Below, in pieces: positions 9,118-18,154 of a stretch of 34,056 bases of DNA. A program made the translations under genes and the position numbers. The DNA lies in the NCBI GenBank assembly GCA_019116045.1, contig DXCK01000111.1, positions 1 to 34,056 on the forward strand, given 5' to 3'. Within the stretch, counting starts at the first letter, position 1, and every line of letters starts with the position of its first letter. The DNA is from Candidatus Bacteroides merdipullorum (GTDB lineage: Bacteria; Bacteroidota; Bacteroidia; Bacteroidales; Bacteroidaceae). Below the pieces are notes generated by a model that did no database searches, had not been told where the DNA came from, and saw only the letters and a program-made list of their open reading frames with translations.

Positions 9118-9149
9118 CATCCGTCTTTATTCACCATTTTGGTCATTCA

Positions 9150-11633
9150 ATGGAAAAGAAAACTACAAGCAAGGAGAAGGAGCCGAGGCTCTCGTTCGCA
9201 GGCCGGTTGAAAGCTGTGTGCAAGAACGAAACAGCCCGTTTCGTCATCGGGTTGCTGCTCATCATATTTTCTGTCTATTTGTTGCTGGCTTTCATGTCGT
9301 TCTTCTTTACGGGAGCGGCCGACCAGAGCATCCTTGAAAACGCTACGGCCGAAGAACTGGCTTCGGTGAACAACGGCGTGCGCAATTATGCCGGTTCGCG
9401 CGGGGCGCAGTTGGCCAGCTATTTCATCAACGACTGTTTCGGCGTCGCTTCGTTTTTCATCTTGGTCTTCCTGGTTATGGCCGGGTTGAAGCTGATGAAG
9501 ATTAGGCGTGTGCGCCTGTGGCGGTGGTTCATCGGTTGCACGGTCTTGCTGGTGTGGTTCTCCGTCTTTTTCGGTTTCGCCTTCCGTCATCAGTATCAAG
9601 ATTCCTTTGTCTACCTGGGTGGCCTGCATGGCTACAACGTGGGCAACTGGCTTGCCTCGCAGGTGGGCGTGCCTGGCGTGTGGCTCATCCTGCTTGCCAC
9701 GGCCGTCTGCTTCCTGGCCTATCTCAGTGCGCGCACCGTCGCCTGGTTGCGCCGTCTCTTTACGCTGAGTTTCCTGAAACGGAAGCCGAAGGAAGAAAAG
9801 TTTGAAGCCGGCGAGGGCGAGGTGCCCGAAGAGTTTGACACATCGTGGGGCGTGCAGCGCAAGAAGAAAGAAGAAACATCCGTGGAACCCGACGAGCCGA
9901 AGCCGATGCCTGCCGAAGTGGAAGACGCGCCGGAGGAGATAACACTCGACCTTGACACGTCGACCGAGAGGGGGGGCGTCACGCCCGCATCGCCCGACGA
10001 CGTGCCCATCGACATCGAGGTGCCGCAGCCCGACCCCGTGGTCTCCGCCGTTTCCGCATCCGCCGCTCCCAAGGAACCGGGCTTCGAGATAGAGTCGCAC
10101 GCCGACGAACCGGTCGTGGAAGAGCGAGAGCCCTACAACCCCCGGCTCGACCTGGAACATTACCATTTCCCCACGCTCGACCTGCTGAAGCACTTCGACG
10201 AGTCTGAACCCGTGGTGAACATGGAGGAACAGAATGCCAACAAAGATGAAATCGTGCGAACGCTCCGCAGCTTCGGCATCGAAATCAACAGCATAAAGGC
10301 CACCGTCGGCCCTACGGTGACGCTCTACGAAATCACCTTGGAACCCGGCGTCCGCATCTCGCGTATCAAAGGCTTGGAGAATGACATCGCCATGGCCCTC
10401 GCCGCCCTGGGCATCCGCATCATAGCCCCCATCCCCGGCAAAGGCACCATCGGCATCGAGGTGCCCAGCAAGAAACCGCGCATCGTTTCGGGACAGAGCA
10501 TCATCGGAAGCAAGAAATTCCAGGAATCCACCTACGACCTGCCCATCGCCCTTGGCAAGACCATCACGAACGAAGTCTTCATGGTAGACCTGGCCAAAAT
10601 GCCCCATATCCTCGTGGCCGGTGCTACGGGGCAAGGTAAATCTGTCGGACTGAACGCCATTATCACTTCCTTATTATATAAGAAGCACCCGGCCGAGCTG
10701 AAATTCGTGTTAGTCGACCCGAAGAAAGTGGAGTTCAGCATCTATTCCGTCATCGAACACCATTTCCTGGCCAAGCTCCCTAACGAGGCCGAGCCCATTA
10801 TCACCGACGTCACCAAGGTGGTGCAGACACTCAACTCCATCTGTGTGGAGATGGACACGCGCTACGACCTGTTGAAAATGGCACACGTGCGCAACGTCAA
10901 GGAATACAACGAGAAGTTCATCAACCGTCAGCTTAATCCCGAAAAGGGACACAAATACATGCCCTACATCGTGGTCGTCATCGACGAGTTCGGCGACCTT
11001 ATCATGACTGCCGGCAAGGATGTCGAACTGCCCATCGCCCGCATCGCCCAGTTGGCACGTGCCGTAGGCATCCACCTGATTATCGCCACCCAGCGACCTA
11101 CGACCAATATCATCACCGGTACTATCAAGGCCAACTTCCCGGCCCGTATCGCATTCAAAGTGTCGCAGATGATAGACTCGCGCACCATTCTCGACCGTCC
11201 GGGGGCCGACAAACTCATTGGGCGCGGTGACATGCTCTTCCTGCAAGGCGCCGAACCGGTGCGCGTGCAGTGTGCCTTTATCGACACACCCGAAGTGGTC
11301 AACATCACCGAATACATCGCCCGCCAGCAAGGATATCCCACTGCCTTCTTCTTGCCCGAAGTGGAAGATGAGAACGCCGGAAGCAGCTTGGATGGCGTAG
11401 ACATGGACCGGCTCGACCCGCTGTTCAAAGACGCCGCCCGCCTGATTGTTTCCAGCCAGCAAGGGTCTACGTCGCTCATCCAGCGTAAGTTCTCCATCGG
11501 CTATAACCGTGCGGGACGTATCATGGACCAGTTAGAAAAAGCCAATATCGTGGGGCCCGCGCAAGGCAGTAAGCCGCGCGAAGTCTACTTCGCGGACATC
11601 GTGATGCTGGAAGAGCATTTGAATAACTATTAA
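9150..11633 (+). CDS. ftsK: DNA translocase FtsK/SpoIIIE
   Basis: An 827-residue FtsK that pumps double-stranded DNA at the division septum and coordinates chromosome dimer resolution. Four membrane segments lie at about 29-50, 90-115, 124-143 and 170-193, followed by an acidic, Pro/Glu-rich linker (about 210-330), the alpha/beta motor domains with Walker A GATGQGKS (491-498) and Walker B VVVIDEFGD (about 608-616), and a C-terminal winged-helix gamma domain starting near residue 757, with STSLIQRKFSIGYNRAGRI, that reads DNA polarity sequences. The start is set by the promoter at 9087-9117. The stop is 11 bp before the LolA-like gene, suggesting one operon. Confidence 0.96.
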   Translation: MEKKTTSKEKEPRLSFAGRLKAVCKNETARFVIGLLLIIFSVYLLLAFMSFFFTGAADQSILENATAEELASVNNGVRNYAGSRGAQLASYFINDCFGVASFFILVFLVMAGLKLMKIRRVRLWRWFIGCTVLLVWFSVFFGFAFRHQYQDSFVYLGGLHGYNVGNWLASQVGVPGVWLILLATAVCFLAYLSARTVAWLRRLFTLSFLKRKPKEEKFEAGEGEVPEEFDTSWGVQRKKKEETSVEPDEPKPMPAEVEDAPEEITLDLDTSTERGGVTPASPDDVPIDIEVPQPDPVVSAVSASAAPKEPGFEIESHADEPVVEEREPYNPRLDLEHYHFPTLDLLKHFDESEPVVNMEEQNANKDEIVRTLRSFGIEINSIKATVGPTVTLYEITLEPGVRISRIKGLENDIAMALAALGIRIIAPIPGKGTIGIEVPSKKPRIVSGQSIIGSKKFQESTYDLPIALGKTITNEVFMVDLAKMPHILVAGATGQGKSVGLNAIITSLLYKKHPAELKFVLVDPKKVEFSIYSVIEHHFLAKLPNEAEPIITDVTKVVQTLNSICVEMDTRYDLLKMAHVRNVKEYNEKFINRQLNPEKGHKYMPYIVVVIDEFGDLIMTAGKDVELPIARIAQLARAVGIHLIIATQRPTTNIITGTIKANFPARIAFKVSQMIDSRTILDRPGADKLIGRGDMLFLQGAEPVRVQCAFIDTPEVVNITEYIARQQGYPTAFFLPEVEDENAGSSLDGVDMDRLDPLFKDAARLIVSSQQGSTSLIQRKFSIGYNRAGRIMDQLEKANIVGPAQGSKPREVYFADIVMLEEHLNNY

Positions 11634-11644
11634 ACCCCTGACAG

Positions 11645-12286
11645 ATGAAAAAAAACAGCATATCACCTTATCGCCGTTGGCTTGCGTTTTGCCTCTTTGC
11701 CTGCTGCTGTCTGGCTGTCTGGGGGCAAGAAAACGAAGCGCGGGACGTCATGCGCCGCACGGCCGATGCCTTTCGGCGGGCAGGAGGCATCCGGGCTACA
11801 TTCCTGGTTCATTCGTCCGAAGGGAACACCTCCGGTACCATCCAATTGAAGGAGGAGAAGTTTGTGTTGGAAGCCGGGGGAATGACCACTTGGTTCGACG
11901 GGCGCACGCAATGGACTTACCTGAGTTCGTCCGACGAGGTGAATATTTCCGAGCCGACTCCCGCCGAGCTGCAAACCCTCAATCCCTACGCCTGGCTTTC
12001 GCTCTACGACCAAGGCTATGCGTTGCAGCTCCTTGCGGGCGGCGCATCCGATGTCTATCGGGTTCAGATGACCGCAACTTCTTCCAGTGCGCCCATCGAG
12101 AAACTGCTGGTTTTTATTGAGAAGAACACGTTGCTCCCTTCGCGCATCAGCCTGACTTTGGCAGGAAGCTTCGAACCCACAGTGATAACCATCCGCGATT
12201 GTCGCGTCAAGCAAGATTATGCCGATTCATTCTTTACGTTCGACCGTCGGGCGTATCCTTCGGCCGAAGTCATCGACTTGCGCTGA
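11645..12286 (+). CDS. LolA-like periplasmic lipoprotein carrier
   Basis: A 213-residue exported protein with signal peptide (about 1-27, ending VWGQ) and a LolA-like fold: an unclosed beta-barrel of repeating strands, with EEKFVLEAGGMTTWFDGRTQWTY shown by the short marks KFVLEAG and FDGRTQWTY (about 75-99) and ITIRDCRVKQDY near the C-terminus. LolA carries lipoproteins from the inner to the outer membrane. The role here is inferred from fold family; sequence conservation in this group is low. It sits 11 bp after ftsK and ahead of trxB. Confidence 0.8.
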   Translation: MKKNSISPYRRWLAFCLFACCCLAVWGQENEARDVMRRTADAFRRAGGIRATFLVHSSEGNTSGTIQLKEEKFVLEAGGMTTWFDGRTQWTYLSSSDEVNISEPTPAELQTLNPYAWLSLYDQGYALQLLAGGASDVYRVQMTATSSSAPIEKLLVFIEKNTLLPSRISLTLAGSFEPTVITIRDCRVKQDYADSFFTFDRRAYPSAEVIDLR

Positions 12287-12395
12287 GGTTTGCCATTCGG
12301 ACGGAGGCTGTATCGCACGCTGCTGAAGGCTCCACCGTCTGCCGGTAAAAAATGCTTTGTAAACAATGTCTCACTCTTTAAATAATGAACTGAAA

Positions 12396-13331
12396 ATGGA
12401 AAAAGAACAAGTAAAATGCCTGATTATCGGTTCCGGACCTGCCGGTTATACCGCTGCTATCTATGCCGGACGGGCCAACCTCTCTCCCGTGCTTTATGCA
12501 GGTTTGCAGCCTGGTGGGCAATTGACAACGACCACCGAAGTCGAGAATTTCCCCGGCTACCCCGCCGGCATCGGCGGTCCGGAGCTGATGGAGGACTTGC
12601 GGAAGCAGGCCGAACGTTTCGGGGCAGACATCCGGTATGGAGAAGCCACGGCGGCAGACTTAAGTTCTTCTCCTTATAAGATAACGATAGACAATGAAAA
12701 AGTCATCGAAGCACGCACAGTGATAATTGCCACAGGGGCTACGGCTAAATATTTAGGCCTGGACGATGAAAAGAAATACGCCGGAATGGGTGTCAGCGCA
12801 TGTGCTACGTGTGATGGCTTCTTTTACCGCAAAAAAGTGGTGGCTGTGGTAGGTGGAGGCGATACGGCTTGCGAAGAAGCATCCTACCTGGCCGGTCTCG
12901 CTTCGAAGGTCTACCTCATTGTGCGGAAGCCTTATTTGCGAGCTTCGAAGGTGATGCAGCAACGCGTGTTCAACAATCCGAAGATTGAAGTCCTTTTCGA
13001 ACACAATGCCGTGGGCTTGTATGGAGAAAACGGTGTGGAAGGTGTGCATCTGGTGAAACGCTTGGGCGAGGCCGACGAACAGCGTTATGACTTGCCCATC
13101 GACGGTTTCTTCCTGGCCATTGGTCATAAGCCCAACTCAGACATCTTCAAGCCGTGGTTGGAAACGGACGAAGTGGGCTACATCTTGACCGAGCCGGGTA
13201 CGCCGCGTACCAAGCTGCCCGGGGTATTTGCCGCAGGCGATGTGGCAGATCCACACTACCGCCAAGCCGTAACAGCCGCGGCCTCGGGTTGCAAGGCTGC
13301 CATAGAGGCTGAACGATATTTGCTAAGTTGA
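12396..13331 (+). CDS. trxB: Thioredoxin-disulfide reductase
   Basis: A 311-residue flavoprotein of the low-molecular-weight TrxR type that transfers electrons from NADPH through FAD and a CxxC pair to thioredoxin in the cytosol. FAD motif GSGPAG is at 12-17, the redox pair CATC at 136-139 followed by the conserved D, NADPH motif VGGGDTA at 152-158, and the C-terminal FAD motif GVFAAGDV. An in-frame ATG exists 30 bp upstream (12366), but ATG 12396 (MEKEQVKCLIIGSGPAG) gives the normal N-terminus directly before the first beta strand. It lies 109 bp after the LolA-like gene. Confidence 0.95.
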   Translation: MEKEQVKCLIIGSGPAGYTAAIYAGRANLSPVLYAGLQPGGQLTTTTEVENFPGYPAGIGGPELMEDLRKQAERFGADIRYGEATAADLSSSPYKITIDNEKVIEARTVIIATGATAKYLGLDDEKKYAGMGVSACATCDGFFYRKKVVAVVGGGDTACEEASYLAGLASKVYLIVRKPYLRASKVMQQRVFNNPKIEVLFEHNAVGLYGENGVEGVHLVKRLGEADEQRYDLPIDGFFLAIGHKPNSDIFKPWLETDEVGYILTEPGTPRTKLPGVFAAGDVADPHYRQAVTAAASGCKAAIEAERYLLS

Positions 13332-13339
13332 TTCGTTGT

Positions 13340-14773
13340 ATGAAAGCTTTTTCTTGGACTCTTCCTTTGTTCTCGTGCTTATATGCAGCATCGGGACTCG
13401 CTGCACAAGAGCGGCCAAACGTGCTCTTTATATTGGCAGATGACTTAGGTTATGGAGATTTAAGCTGCTACGGGCAAGAGCGTTTCGAGACACCAGCCAT
13501 TGATGCCTTGGCTCGCGAGGGCATGCGGTTTACTCAGGCTTATTCGGGTACTACGGTGAGTGCGCCCTCGCGTTCCTGCTTGCTGACAGGCATGCACAGT
13601 GGGCACACTTATGTCCGTGGAAACATTGAAAGGGAACCAGAAGGACAATATCCTTTGCCGGCGGAAGCGCATACTATTTTCCATGTATTTAAGGAGGCGG
13701 GGTACAAGACTGCGGCTTTTGGTAAATGGGGCTTAGGTTTTGTTGGAACCACGGGTGATCCGCAAGCACAAGGCTGCGATACTTTCTTCGGTTTTAATTG
13801 CCAGCTTTTGGCGCATAGCTATTATCCGGACCATTTGTGGGACAACAGTAGGCGTGTCGACCTGAAAGACAATGTTCTTGAGGTACAATACGGGCGTGGG
13901 ACGTATGCTCCAGACCTTATTCACCAGAAAGCATTGGAATACCTGGACAGTGCTTCGCCGGGTGAACCTTTCTTTTTGTGGTATCCCACTATCTTGCCAC
14001 ATGCAGAATTGATTGTGCCCGAGGACAGTATCATCCGTAAATTCCGAGGTAAATATCCGGAGAAAGCTTTCCAGGGTACTGAACCTGGGCATCCGGCTTT
14101 CCGTAAAGGAGGCTATTGCACTCAGCTTTATCCACATGCTACTTTTGCATCAATGGTGACCCGCTTAGACGTCTACGTGGGGCAACTGGTGGAGAAGTTG
14201 AAAGAAAAAGGTTTGTATGACAATACCATCATCATCTTTGCCAGTGATAATGGTCCTCATAGGGAGGGAGGGGCAGACCCGGATTTCTTTAACAGCAACA
14301 GTATTTATCGGGGGTATAAACGTGACCTTTATGAAGGCGGCATCCGCATTCCGCTGATTGTTTCTTGGCCAGGGCATGTGCAGGCTGGTTCGGAGACTGA
14401 TTTTATGTGTGCCTTTTGGGACATGATGCCTACGTTTTGTGACATGCTATCTTCCAGTATTCAGCCTTCTGTTGAGGCTTTGGATGGTATAAGCCTCCTG
14501 CCTGTGTTGACCGGGCAGAAAGGGCAAAAGATGCATGACTACCTTTACTTTGAGTTTCAGGAACAGAATGGGAAACAGGCTGTACGTAAAGGAACTTGGA
14601 AGTTGATATACCAGAATATAAGGGGTAATAAGCCGTATTACGAATTGTATAACTTGGCTGCAGACCCTTCAGAGCGGCACAATGTCATTGACCGCTTTCC
14701 AGATATCGCAGCAGAACTAAAGGAGGTGATGAAAGAAGCCCACGTGGAAAGTAATGATTTTCCCCTGCTGTAA
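13340..14773 (+). CDS. Serine-type family S1 sulfatase, exported
   Basis: A 477-residue arylsulfatase-fold enzyme that removes sulfate esters, probably from host or dietary glycans. Residues 1-22 are a signal peptide ending AAQ, so it acts in the periplasm or outside. Metal-binding D34-D35 (ILADDLGYGD) and the maturation motif S74-A-P-S-R78 followed by SCLLTG are visible; S74 would be converted to formylglycine by an anaerobic sulfatase-maturating enzyme, not encoded here. ASDNGPHREG holds later metal ligands. The ATG at 13340 is 8 bp after the trxB stop; a TTG at 13328 is in frame but less likely. The gene looks AT-richer than ftsK and trxB. Substrate not determinable by eye; GalNAc/GlcNAc-6-sulfatases are among its relatives. 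Confidence 0.9.
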   Translation: MKAFSWTLPLFSCLYAASGLAAQERPNVLFILADDLGYGDLSCYGQERFETPAIDALAREGMRFTQAYSGTTVSAPSRSCLLTGMHSGHTYVRGNIEREPEGQYPLPAEAHTIFHVFKEAGYKTAAFGKWGLGFVGTTGDPQAQGCDTFFGFNCQLLAHSYYPDHLWDNSRRVDLKDNVLEVQYGRGTYAPDLIHQKALEYLDSASPGEPFFLWYPTILPHAELIVPEDSIIRKFRGKYPEKAFQGTEPGHPAFRKGGYCTQLYPHATFASMVTRLDVYVGQLVEKLKEKGLYDNTIIIFASDNGPHREGGADPDFFNSNSIYRGYKRDLYEGGIRIPLIVSWPGHVQAGSETDFMCAFWDMMPTFCDMLSSSIQPSVEALDGISLLPVLTGQKGQKMHDYLYFEFQEQNGKQAVRKGTWKLIYQNIRGNKPYYELYNLAADPSERHNVIDRFPDIAAELKEVMKEAHVESNDFPLL

Positions 14774-14793
14774 GACATGGGCGTCGAAAGGGG

Positions 14794-15495
14794 TTAGCCT
14801 ATCTTGCTAATCTTTTTCAGGCGTTCTTCTTCTATGATTTTGATTTTTCTTCCGTCTATGGCAATCAATTTCTCGGTAGCAAACTGTGACAGTGTGCGGA
14901 TGGCATTGGAGGTTGTCATGTTGGACAGATTGGCCAAGTCTTCGCGAGAGAGGTAGATGCTCAGTGTGGAGCCGTCCTCTTCCAGGCCGTAGCTTTCTTT
15001 CAGGAAGAGCAGCGATTCGGCCAGCCTTCCTCGGATGTGTTTCTGTGTCAGGTTGACTGTGCGTTCGTCTGCCACGGTCAGGTCGAATGACAACTGCTTG
15101 ATAAAAAAGAACGCCAGGTCATTGTTTTGTGTGATCAGCGTCTTGATGACGGCCATAGGGATGAGGCAGATGAGTGATGATTCGAAGGCAGCGGCTGCAG
15201 TTACGTAGTCTTTTCCTGCGAAGAACGCGCCATAGCCGAAGTAACCTACCGGTTTGATCATTCGGATGATTTGGCTGCGCCCACCTACGCCATCTTTGTA
15301 GATTTTGACTTTCCCGCTCAGCAGACACATCAAGTGGGTAGGGGTTTCTCCTTCACAGTGTATGACTTCGTTTTTCTTGTAATTCTGAAGCGTGAAGTTG
15401 TTGGACAAGAAGGTCTGTTGCTCTTTTGTCAAGAGTGACCACATGTCGGCCATTAGCTCTGGTATGTGTATGTCAGAGGGAGGTGTCTTTACCAT
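14794..15495 (-). CDS. Crp/Fnr family transcriptional regulator
   Basis: A 233-residue regulator with an N-terminal cyclic-nucleotide-binding-type beta-barrel (about 20-140; IHCEGETPTHLMCLLSGKVKIY split here to IHCEGE and LLSGKVKIY), a dimerisation helix, and a C-terminal winged helix (about 155-228) with ISLSREDLANL-like recognition region LSREDLANLSNMTTSNAIRT shown as LSREDLANL. It lacks the N-terminal cysteine cluster of oxygen-sensing FNR, so the ligand is unknown. Its stop is 20 bp from that of the convergent sulfatase. It has its own promoter at 15524-15531. Confidence 0.9.
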   Translation of the reverse strand: MVKTPPSDIHIPELMADMWSLLTKEQQTFLSNNFTLQNYKKNEVIHCEGETPTHLMCLLSGKVKIYKDGVGGRSQIIRMIKPVGYFGYGAFFAGKDYVTAAAAFESSLICLIPMAVIKTLITQNNDLAFFFIKQLSFDLTVADERTVNLTQKHIRGRLAESLLFLKESYGLEEDGSTLSIYLSREDLANLSNMTTSNAIRTLSQFATEKLIAIDGRKIKIIEEERLKKISKIG

Positions 15496-15523
15496 AACTG
15501 CTGCAAAACTGTGTTATACAGCA

Positions 15524-15531
15524 CAAAAGTA
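15524..15531 (-). promoter_or_regulatory. -7 promoter element for Crp/Fnr gene
   Basis: The minus strand reads TACTTTTG, 28 bp before the ATG at 15495. No clean -33 TTTG at the standard distance. Confidence 0.55.
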
Positions 15532-15648
15532 GTAAGAATAATTGAGATATTGCACATTTGTTACAAAAAGATGCAGAAAAAAGGAGATAAGTCTTGAAAG
15601 TTATAGGCGTGTATGGGTTTGTTTGGTAATGTATAAGCACTGTTTTTC

Positions 15649-15700
15649 AGACGGAGCCGCCAGTCCCGTTCAATAGAAAGCGGGGCATGGCGGTTCGTCT
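15649..15700. terminator. Hairpin immediately 3' of glnN
   Basis: Arms 15649-15662 (AGACGGAGCCGCCA) and 15688-15700 (TGGCGGTTCGTCT) pair with one bulge, and an inner CCCG/CGGG (15665-15668, 15681-15684) extends the stem. It begins 6 bp past the glnN stop. The T-rich side (CTTTTGCTTT) lies on the plus strand rather than downstream on the minus strand, so it may act as an mRNA 3'-end stabiliser as well as, or instead of, a terminator. Confidence 0.55.
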
Positions 15701-15706
15701 TTTGCT

Positions 15707-17896
15707 TTACTTCGTGAACAGCAGTTCGCGGTACTTGGGCAGCGGCCAGATTTCGTCGTCGATTTCCATCTCCAAGTGGTCGATGTGGTCGCGTATGCTT
15801 CCCAAATAGGGGCGTACGGTTTCTTCGTAGGCGAAGGCGCGGTCCTTGTAGTGGGGCAGGTGGTTGGCTACCTTGCGTGCCTCTATCATGTCATGCACCA
15901 GTTTCTTGATGGCTGTGACGCGGTGCGATATTTCGCGGATGAGTTCTTTGCGGTCGGCGCTGAGTTCGTCGTATTCCTCGGGGGTGAAGGTTTCGCGCAG
16001 GCCGCGCAGGTTCTCCAGCAGGCGATTTTGGTAGATGACAGCCGTGGGGACGATGTGGTTGATGGCCAGGTCGCCCAGTACGCGGCTTTCAATCTGTACC
16101 TTCATAGTGTATTTTTCCAACTCCACTTCGAGGCGGCTGTTCAGTTCGGTTTCGTTGAAGATGTGCTCGCCGATAAGCACGGCCTTCGACTGGTTGTCCA
16201 CGTAGTGCATCAATGCTTCGGGCACGTGGCAGATGTTGGTCAGTCCGCGGCGGGCGGCTTCCTTTTTCCACTGTTCGGAGTATCCGTCGCCTTCGAAGCG
16301 GATGGGTTCGGAGGCGATGATGGTCTCTTTCAGCACGCGGAAGATGGCTTCGTCTTTGCCGGTTCCGCTTTCCATCAGTTGGTCTACCGATGCTTTGAAC
16401 TCGTTCAGTTGGTTGGCCATAGCGGCGTTGATGGCTATCATGGCTGCGGCGCAGTTGGCCGACGAGCCGGCTGCCCGGAACTCGAAGCGGTTGCCGGTAA
16501 AGGCAAAGGGAGACGTGCGGTTGCGGTCGGTGGTGTCGAGCAAGATTTCGGGGATACGGCCGATGCCCAGTTTCAGCGTGGTCTTTTCTTCGGCAGTCAT
16601 CTTGCTGTCGCTCACCTGGCGGGTGATTTCGTCCAGTATGCCAGAGAGCTGTTTGCCCAAGAAGATGGATAGTATGGCGGGTGGTGCTTCGTTGGCTCCC
16701 AGGCGGTGGCTGTTGCCTGCGCTCATGATGGAGGCGCGTAGCAAGTCTTGGTTTTTGTAGACCATCATCAGTACGTTGACCAGGAAGGTGAGGAACAGCA
16801 TGTTGCCCTTGGGGTTCTTGCCTGGTGCAAAGAGGTTGACGCCAGTGTCGGTGCAGAGCGACCAGTTGTTGTGCTTGCCGCTTCCGTTGACGCTGTCGTA
16901 GGGTTTTTCGTGCAGCAGCACGGCGAAGTTGTGTTTGCGGGCAATGCGTTTCATCAGGTCCATCACCAGTTGGTTGTGGTCGTTGGCCAGGTTGACGTTT
17001 TCGAAGATAGGAGCCAGCTCGAACTGGTTGGGGGCTACTTCGTTGTGTCGGGTCTTGACGGGGATTCCCAGTTTATGGCACTCAATCTCCAGTTCCTTCA
17101 TGAAGGCGGTGACGCGCGGGGGGATGGAGCCGAAGTAGTGGTCTTCCAGTTGTTGGTCTTTGGCCGACGAGTGTCCCATCAGTGTTCGTCCCGTCAGGCA
17201 GAGATCCGGGCGAGCGTTGTAGAGCGCCAGGTCGACGAGGAAATATTCTTGTTCCCAGCCCAGATTGGAGAATACCCGTGTGACGTTCTTGTCGAACAAC
17301 TGGCAGACGTCTGTCGCCGCACGGTCGACGGCGGCCAATGCCTTGAGTAGCGGGGTTTTGTAGTCCAGTGCTTCGCCGGTGTAGGAGATGAAGATGGTGG
17401 GGATACAGAGTGTGTCGTCGACGACGAAGGCGGGCGACGATACGTCCCACGCCGTGTAGCCGCGTGCTTCGAACGTGTTGCGGATGCCTCCGTTGGGGAA
17501 GCTCGACGCGTCGGGTTCTTGCTGGATGAGCAGTTTGCCCGAGAAACGCTCGATGACGTTCCCTTCGTCGCTCAGTTCGATGAAGCCGTCGTGTTTCTCG
17601 GCCGTGCCGTCGGTCAGCGGTTGAAACCAGTGGGTGTAGTGTGTGACGCCAAGTGATTTGGCCCAGCTCTTCATGCCGTTGGCCACCAGGTCGGCTGCTT
17701 CGCGGTTGATGGCGGTGCCTTTCTCGATGGCGTCGGTAACGGCCTTATAGGCCTCGCGCGGCAGGTATTCCTGCATCTTTTTCAGGTCGAAAACATGACT
17801 GCCGTAGTAGTCGGACAGCCTCTCCGATGGAGGGGTTACTTCAAGAGGTTTGCGGTTGGCAAGCTCTTGTAAAGCGAAAAAACGCATTTTAGACAT
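15707..17896 (-). CDS. glnN: Glutamine synthetase type III
   Basis: A 729-residue GSIII, which makes glutamine from glutamate, ammonia and ATP. GSIII enzymes are about 700 residues, much longer than GSI (about 450), and are typical of Bacteroidetes and some cyanobacteria. Visible marks: N-terminal YYGSHVFD, the glutamate/metal region GWEQEYFLVD (about 228-237), KTRHNEVAPNQFE, the NGSGKHNNWS ATP/glutamate site (about 342-351), and NRFEFRAAGSSANCA in the second half. The C-terminal about 150 residues form the GSIII-specific helical region. It is monocistronic with its own promoter (17928-17935). No ammonium transporter or PII gene lies near. Confidence 0.96.
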   Translation of the reverse strand: MSKMRFFALQELANRKPLEVTPPSERLSDYYGSHVFDLKKMQEYLPREAYKAVTDAIEKGTAINREAADLVANGMKSWAKSLGVTHYTHWFQPLTDGTAEKHDGFIELSDEGNVIERFSGKLLIQQEPDASSFPNGGIRNTFEARGYTAWDVSSPAFVVDDTLCIPTIFISYTGEALDYKTPLLKALAAVDRAATDVCQLFDKNVTRVFSNLGWEQEYFLVDLALYNARPDLCLTGRTLMGHSSAKDQQLEDHYFGSIPPRVTAFMKELEIECHKLGIPVKTRHNEVAPNQFELAPIFENVNLANDHNQLVMDLMKRIARKHNFAVLLHEKPYDSVNGSGKHNNWSLCTDTGVNLFAPGKNPKGNMLFLTFLVNVLMMVYKNQDLLRASIMSAGNSHRLGANEAPPAILSIFLGKQLSGILDEITRQVSDSKMTAEEKTTLKLGIGRIPEILLDTTDRNRTSPFAFTGNRFEFRAAGSSANCAAAMIAINAAMANQLNEFKASVDQLMESGTGKDEAIFRVLKETIIASEPIRFEGDGYSEQWKKEAARRGLTNICHVPEALMHYVDNQSKAVLIGEHIFNETELNSRLEVELEKYTMKVQIESRVLGDLAINHIVPTAVIYQNRLLENLRGLRETFTPEEYDELSADRKELIREISHRVTAIKKLVHDMIEARKVANHLPHYKDRAFAYEETVRPYLGSIRDHIDHLEMEIDDEIWPLPKYRELLFTK

Positions 17897-17927
17897 AATG
17901 GGTCTCGTTTTAGTGGGTTTTCGGGCG

Positions 17928-17935
17928 CAAAATTA
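17928..17935 (-). promoter_or_regulatory. -7 promoter element for glnN
   Basis: The minus strand reads TAATTTTG, matching TAnnTTTG, 31 bp before the glnN ATG at 17896. Confidence 0.55.
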
Positions 17936-18078
17936 GGTGTTTTTCTTGAAATACCTCCTAAAAACAGGGGGTATTCTTCGGAAAAAGCATATTTTTTCTT
18001 CTGCTGACCCTTTTTCTTCTTTCTTGCTTCCGGTCGTAGAGGCGGGGACTCTTCGGGATGGTGATGCGGGGCGGCCTT

Positions 18079-18144
18079 GCTTCTTCCGGACGCGAGGCGC
18101 GGCTCTTCCGGACACGGGGCGTGCTTCTTTCGGACAGGGGGCGG
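18079..18144. repeat. Three tandem 22-bp degenerate repeats
   Basis: Units 18079-18100, 18101-18122 and 18123-18144 are each exactly 22 bp and share GCTTCTTCCGGACRCGGGGCG-like content (core CTTYCGGAC then a G-rich tail). Two more decayed units may lie at about 18025-18078. The array is just 3' of the araC-family stop (18155), between it and the glnN promoter. GCTCTTCCGGACACG here resembles GCTCGTCCTAAACAC of the 219-287 array. Confidence 0.6.
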
Positions 18145-18154
18145 AGACTGATGC

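Noticed and set aside
8748-9146. 132-codon minus-strand open frame in the lysS-ftsK gap
   Set aside because: Lys/Gln/Arg-rich low-information sequence that reads through the tandem repeats and the ftsK promoter; no domain.
9000-9149. 50-residue N-terminal extension of FtsK
   Set aside because: The complete promoter at 9087-9117 lies inside it, so the message starts after 9117; ATG 9150 gives the normal N-terminus.
9147-10634. 495-codon minus-strand open frame opposite ftsK
   Set aside because: Composition is skewed to His, Gly, Asp and Arg, there is no domain or promoter, and the sense strand is unmistakably FtsK.
14774-14793. Terminator between convergent sulfatase and Crp/Fnr genes
   Set aside because: Only 20 bp separate the stops and no stem with a T-run is present in it.
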